Shown: positions 15,114 through 17,888 of the stretch, piece by piece
Position numbering within the stretch: position 1 is the stretch's first letter
Layout: each line of letters starts with the position of its first letter
Assembly: GCA_964606885.1 (NCBI GenBank)
Contig: CAZSHB010000016.1
Coordinates: forward strand, 1 to 17,888
DNA: 17,888 bases
Direction of reading: 5' to 3'
Origin: CAZSHB01 sp964606885
GTDB taxonomy: Bacteria > Babelota > Babeliae > Babelales > CAIQNR01
Notes under the pieces: model-generated
What the model saw: the letters and a program-made list of their open reading frames with translations, nothing else
Databases searched by the model: none
Told to the model about the DNA's origin: nothing
Translations under genes and position numbers: made by a program

Positions 15114-15737
15114 ATGTGTTTTTCAGCTCAAGCAAGCTTTTTAGCAAGTGGCGCACTTATTGCTCTTGGCAGTTACGCCCTTAAAAAAATAAAAACTAAA
15201 GCAAGTAGACCCCTTGCCCTTATTCCATTTTTATTTGGCATCCAACAAGCAAGCGAAGGGGTAGTTTGGTTAACTTATAACAATCCAGAACAAGCGCTCA
15301 TAACAACAATAGCAACAGGCGTCTTTATGTTGTTTGCTTTTTTATTTTGGCCCATTTGGATGCCTCTTACTGTTTTATGTCTTGAAAAAAAGCCAGCGCG
15401 CAAACAAATACTTTTAGTGCTGCTTGGTGTTGGCATTGCTGTTGCAGTAACACTTACCTATGCATTATTGCTAAGTGGCGTACAACCGGAAATCAGTTGT
15501 AGCCACATCTATTACAACGTTGCATTACCCGAAATGTTTAATTACTGGGGACCATTTTTGTACTGCATTGCAACCATTGTGCCATTGTTCGTTTCTACAA
15601 AAAAACATATGCCACTTTTAGGAGCTGGACTGTTTTTTTCAGTAGTAGCAACCTACTATTTTTACACAGCCTTTTTTACTTCCGTATGGTGCTTTTTTGC
15701 AGCAGTACTTAGTTTAAGTATTATCGCGCTTATATAG
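15114..15737 (+). CDS. DUF6629-like integral membrane protein
   Basis: A 207-residue, very hydrophobic protein with about seven membrane segments (roughly 5-22, 35-53, 63-89, 98-120, 143-161, 166-186, 190-207). It begins MCFSAQASF and contains FGIQQASEGVVWL (41-53) and SVWCFFAA (190-197); these fit what I recall of the DUF6629 family, whose function is unknown. ATG 15114 is chosen because AAGGAGA (15101-15107) lies six bases upstream and the family begins at MCFSA; an in-frame TTG at 15063 has no comparable ribosome site. It follows the tandem ligase gene by 78 bases on the same strand, so they may form an operon. Its stop codon is one base from that of the convergent symporter gene. Family assignment is from motif memory and should be checked by profile search. 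Confidence 0.8.
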   Translation: MCFSAQASFLASGALIALGSYALKKIKTKASRPLALIPFLFGIQQASEGVVWLTYNNPEQALITTIATGVFMLFAFLFWPIWMPLTVLCLEKKPARKQILLVLLGVGIAVAVTLTYALLLSGVQPEISCSHIYYNVALPEMFNYWGPFLYCIATIVPLFVSTKKHMPLLGAGLFFSVVATYYFYTAFFTSVWCFFAAVLSLSIIALI

Positions 15738-15738
15738 C

Positions 15739-17046
15739 TTAATCTTTAAGCATATGACCGTATTTAATACTTAAGAAAGTAAGACCTATAAGATGCGGAA
15801 TAGCGACAAGTACTTGCACCACGTCCATCATTTTCCAGACCAACGTTACTTGCGCGATAGTTCCAACAAACACAATAGCTGACAAGAATGCATAGTAAGG
15901 AACCATGCCACGATAATTAGTAAACGATGCAAACGATTGACTTGCGTTAAAGCTGTTACCAATAATAGTAGTCACCACAAATAACGTAATACTTACAAGC
16001 AATACCCACTTACCAAAGCCTGGTGAATATGATTTAAACACTTCGTAAATCAGTACGTTACTAAATTGACCAGTTAGCCAAGCGCCAGACACAATAATCA
16101 ACAAACCTGAAAGTACTGATAAAAACGTATCTGCAATAACTGAGAACATTGCTAATACAGCTTGATCCTCTGGTCGATCAGTATCTGACATTGCGTGCGC
16201 AATAGAAGAAGTACCAAGGCCAGATTCGGTAATATAAATACTGCGGTGCACTCCTAAACGCATTGCAGAAAAGACTGACGCGCCTACAAAACCACCAAGT
16301 GCTGCACAAGGACTAAACGCATGTGCAAAAATTAATCTAAACGCATCTAAAATTGCACCTGGATCGCGCAGTAAAATAGTACCGGTAAAAGCAACATAAA
16401 GCACAAACATCACAGGAACCATCTTACTTGCTACAGCACCAATACGTTGGATACCACCTTTAAGAACTACAAAAAGCATCACCGCAAGCACTACGCCAGT
16501 AACCCAATGAGGCACCGATTCACACGCAAAAACATGTGCAAGCGTATTTGCTTGTTGACCCGACCAGCCTGCAAAAAGTACTAATGTTGAAAGACCGTAC
16601 CATTGCGCAAGAGACCAATGTGCATATTTAAGATACTGGGTTGGACCACCAAGAACATGTCCATCAGCAAGCTTTGTTCTCATTTTTACTGAAAACAGTA
16701 CTTCGGTAAATTTAGTTACACTGCCCACTACCGGATAAATCGCAAGCCAGAAAAGTGCTCCAGGACCGCCTGTCATAATAGCAACTGAGGGCCCGACAAT
16801 ATTCCCCATACCAATAGTTGTAGCCATAGAAGTAAGAAGTGCCTGAATTGGATTAATCTCTTTTTCTCTTTTTGTATGCTGCCCTTTTACGCCATATTTT
16901 AATAAATGGATAAAACGAGGAAATGCACGGAACTGAATAAATTTTGTTTTAATGGTAAGAAAAATACCTACACCAAAACAAAGAATAAGCGCTGGCAATG
17001 CTAAAAAATCATCCATACGCGTACATACTGATAAAAGAGAAATCAT
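15739..17046 (-). CDS. AGCS-family sodium/alanine-type symporter
   Basis: Inner-membrane carrier of the alanine-or-glycine:cation symporter family, which takes up small amino acids with Na+ or H+. The 435 residues have many hydrophobic spans and the family signature region: NPIQALLTSMATTIGMGNI (66-84), then AIMTGGPGALFWLAIYP, KFTEVLFSVKMRT and GGPTQYL. Later come ESGLGTSSIAHA and PEDQAVLAMFSVIADT, and the final TMs. The length is near the lower end of the family (about 440-500). ATG 17046 has AAGGA six bases upstream; M11 is an alternative start but lacks such a site. It lies 44 bases downstream of ruvA on the same strand and converges with the DUF6629 gene one base away. In an amino-acid-dependent symbiont it would scavenge alanine or glycine from the host; the exact substrate cannot be read from sequence. 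Confidence 0.9.
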   Translation of the reverse strand: MISLLSVCTRMDDFLALPALILCFGVGIFLTIKTKFIQFRAFPRFIHLLKYGVKGQHTKREKEINPIQALLTSMATTIGMGNIVGPSVAIMTGGPGALFWLAIYPVVGSVTKFTEVLFSVKMRTKLADGHVLGGPTQYLKYAHWSLAQWYGLSTLVLFAGWSGQQANTLAHVFACESVPHWVTGVVLAVMLFVVLKGGIQRIGAVASKMVPVMFVLYVAFTGTILLRDPGAILDAFRLIFAHAFSPCAALGGFVGASVFSAMRLGVHRSIYITESGLGTSSIAHAMSDTDRPEDQAVLAMFSVIADTFLSVLSGLLIIVSGAWLTGQFSNVLIYEVFKSYSPGFGKWVLLVSITLFVVTTIIGNSFNASQSFASFTNYRGMVPYYAFLSAIVFVGTIAQVTLVWKMMDVVQVLVAIPHLIGLTFLSIKYGHMLKD

Positions 17047-17090
17047 CTTATATCCTTAGGGGTATATAAACTAAAAATAACAGGAAAATA

Positions 17091-17696
17091 TTACAGCCTT
17101 TTTGCTAGAAATGATAGCGCGGTACGCATTAATGCATCAAAAGCAACTGTCTGCCCCTTATGTTCTTTTTGCATATGCGAGAGCGCAGCATCAATCTCCT
17201 GACGAGAATAATGGAGGGAATGTAAAACTTGAGAAATATTTTTCCATTGCTCTAGCGCAGGGTCTACAGCATGGCCTGTAGCAGTAATTTGATCTAACAG
17301 CTTAGGCACTTTATGTTTCAGTTGCACAATCAACTGCTCAGCTTTTTTTGCGCCCACACCAGACACTTTACTTAACGTCTTTTCATCACCCGACTGAATT
17401 GCTTGTAAAAAAACTGCAGGCGTTAATGATCCTAAAAGGGCCATAGCCAACTTGGGGCCCATACCAGAACAACTAATCACTAACCCAAAAATGCTCCGTT
17501 CTAACTCTTGCGTAAACCCATACAACGTTGGTCCATTTTCTGCAGACCAATGCCAATAGGTTAAAACCGTAGCTTGTGTATTCGATCGGAACAGTACTGA
17601 TTGTGGAACCACAACCTCAAAACCAACACCATGAACATCTAGAGTAAGTGTACCTTCTGACGCATGAGTAATAGTTCCTGTAAGTGATGTAATCAT
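17091..17696 (-). CDS. ruvA: Holliday junction branch-migration protein RuvA
   Basis: Tetrameric protein that holds Holliday junctions for the RuvB motor. The 201-residue protein begins MITSLTGTI, the usual RuvA opening, with an N-terminal OB-fold (to about 62). Two helix-hairpin-helix motifs follow, SCSGMGPKLAMALLGSL (about 76-92) and SKVSGVGAKKAEQLI (about 109-123), then an acidic/proline linker and a C-terminal RuvB-binding three-helix domain (about 150-201, with LHYSRQEIDAAL). ATG 17696 is chosen over ATG 17702 because AAGGAG at 17704-17709 is seven bases from the former and only one from the latter. RuvB and RuvC are not in the window. The symporter gene follows 44 bases downstream. Confidence 0.96.
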   Translation of the reverse strand: MITSLTGTITHASEGTLTLDVHGVGFEVVVPQSVLFRSNTQATVLTYWHWSAENGPTLYGFTQELERSIFGLVISCSGMGPKLAMALLGSLTPAVFLQAIQSGDEKTLSKVSGVGAKKAEQLIVQLKHKVPKLLDQITATGHAVDPALEQWKNISQVLHSLHYSRQEIDAALSHMQKEHKGQTVAFDALMRTALSFLAKRL

Positions 17697-17777
17697 AGAC
17701 ATACTCCTTTAATAAAATAATCTGATAACCGTACTGATCAACATCTATTAAAGCAAAATTTTTATAAGGCAAAGTTA

Positions 17778-17805
17778 TTGACAAAAGCATGCCGTCTGGT
17801 ACCTT
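17778..17805 (+). promoter_or_regulatory. Promoter of the tRNA-Gly gene
   Basis: A perfect -35 TTGACA (17778-17783), a 16-base spacer and TACCTT (17800-17805) preceded by TGG, giving an extended -10. The -10 itself is poor (three of six), but start near 17812 would lie seven bases before the mature tRNA 5' end. Confidence 0.55.
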
Positions 17806-17818
17806 TTAGGCACAGATC

Positions 17819-17888
17819 GCGGGAATAGCTCAGCTGGTAGAGCGTTGCCTTGCCAAGGCAAAGGTCGCGGGTTCGAATCCCGTTTCCC
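17819..17888 (+). tRNA. tRNA-Gly (GCC), 3' end cut by window edge
   Basis: The cloverleaf folds fully: acceptor GCGGGAA (17819-17825), D arm GCTC/GAGC around AGCTGGTA, anticodon stem TTGCC/GGCAA with loop TTGCCAA (anticodon GCC at 17852-17854), variable AGGTC, and T arm GCGGG/CCCGT (one G-T pair) around TTCGAAT. The 3' acceptor strand begins TTCCC and stops at the window end, lacking the last two paired bases, the discriminator and any encoded CCA. GCC reads the glycine codons GGC and GGU. It is transcribed divergently from ruvA. Confidence 0.97.

Noticed and set aside
17090..17098. Third ATTACAGCC copy
   Set aside because: It spans the ruvA stop codon, far from a promoter, and is single.
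17697..17702. Earlier ATG start for ruvA
   Set aside because: Only one base from AAGGAG; ATG 17696 has a seven-base gap and the canonical RuvA N-terminus.
1..17888. Mobile elements, CRISPR arrays, rRNA, restriction or toxin-antitoxin modules
   Set aside because: No transposase, regular spaced repeats, rRNA sequence or defence-gene motifs were found on either strand.

Overview
The window is densely packed bacterial chromosome, moderately AT-rich, with short intergenic gaps (none over about 190 bp). It holds conserved housekeeping genes mixed with small Sec-exported proteins, including two ankyrin-repeat proteins and one PP2C phosphatase with eukaryote-like motifs. That mix suggests a host-associated bacterium, probably an intracellular symbiont or parasite of protists. 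Candidatus Dependentiae (TM6) is my best guess; this is inference from gene content, not a phylogenetic placement.

Layout. Positions 1-9550 are read almost entirely from the minus strand. From right to left they are: two secreted ankyrin-type proteins (9550-7810), a secreted PP2C-type phosphatase (7721-6780), polA and thyX (21 bp apart), a small exported protein, rpmA, secF, and the 5' part of rho, which runs off the left edge. The centre is rearranged: priA (9671-11617, plus) converges on and overlaps an oligoribonuclease gene (minus). A small exported coiled-coil-like protein (12633-12172, minus) is divergent from a plus-strand unit with a double-length D-Ala-D-Ala ligase-like gene and a DUF6629-type membrane protein. 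On the right, ruvA and an AGCS-type sodium/amino-acid symporter are read leftward. A divergent tRNA-Gly(GCC) starts at 17819 and is cut a few bases before its 3' end.

Functional themes. Genome maintenance: PolA, PriA, RuvA, and ThyX for dTMP. RNA and translation: Rho, Orn, L27, tRNA-Gly. Envelope: SecF, the tandem Ddl, the symporter, the DUF6629 protein. Possible host interaction: five short proteins with N-terminal signal peptides, three of them (two ankyrin, one PP2C) consecutive on the minus strand behind a clear TATAAT promoter.

The most unusual items are: (i) a single polypeptide with two D-Ala-D-Ala ligase-like halves whose active-site changes differ, the second having Phe at the position that tunes D-Ala versus D-lactate use in known ligases; (ii) a Gln/Asn-rich, prion-like N-terminal extension on Rho, preceded by a short leader ORF overlapping the rho start; (iii) the secreted ankyrin/PP2C cluster with a diverged internal repeat shared by the two ankyrin proteins; (iv) an apparently leaderless priA. 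No insertion sequence, CRISPR array, phage module or rRNA was seen.
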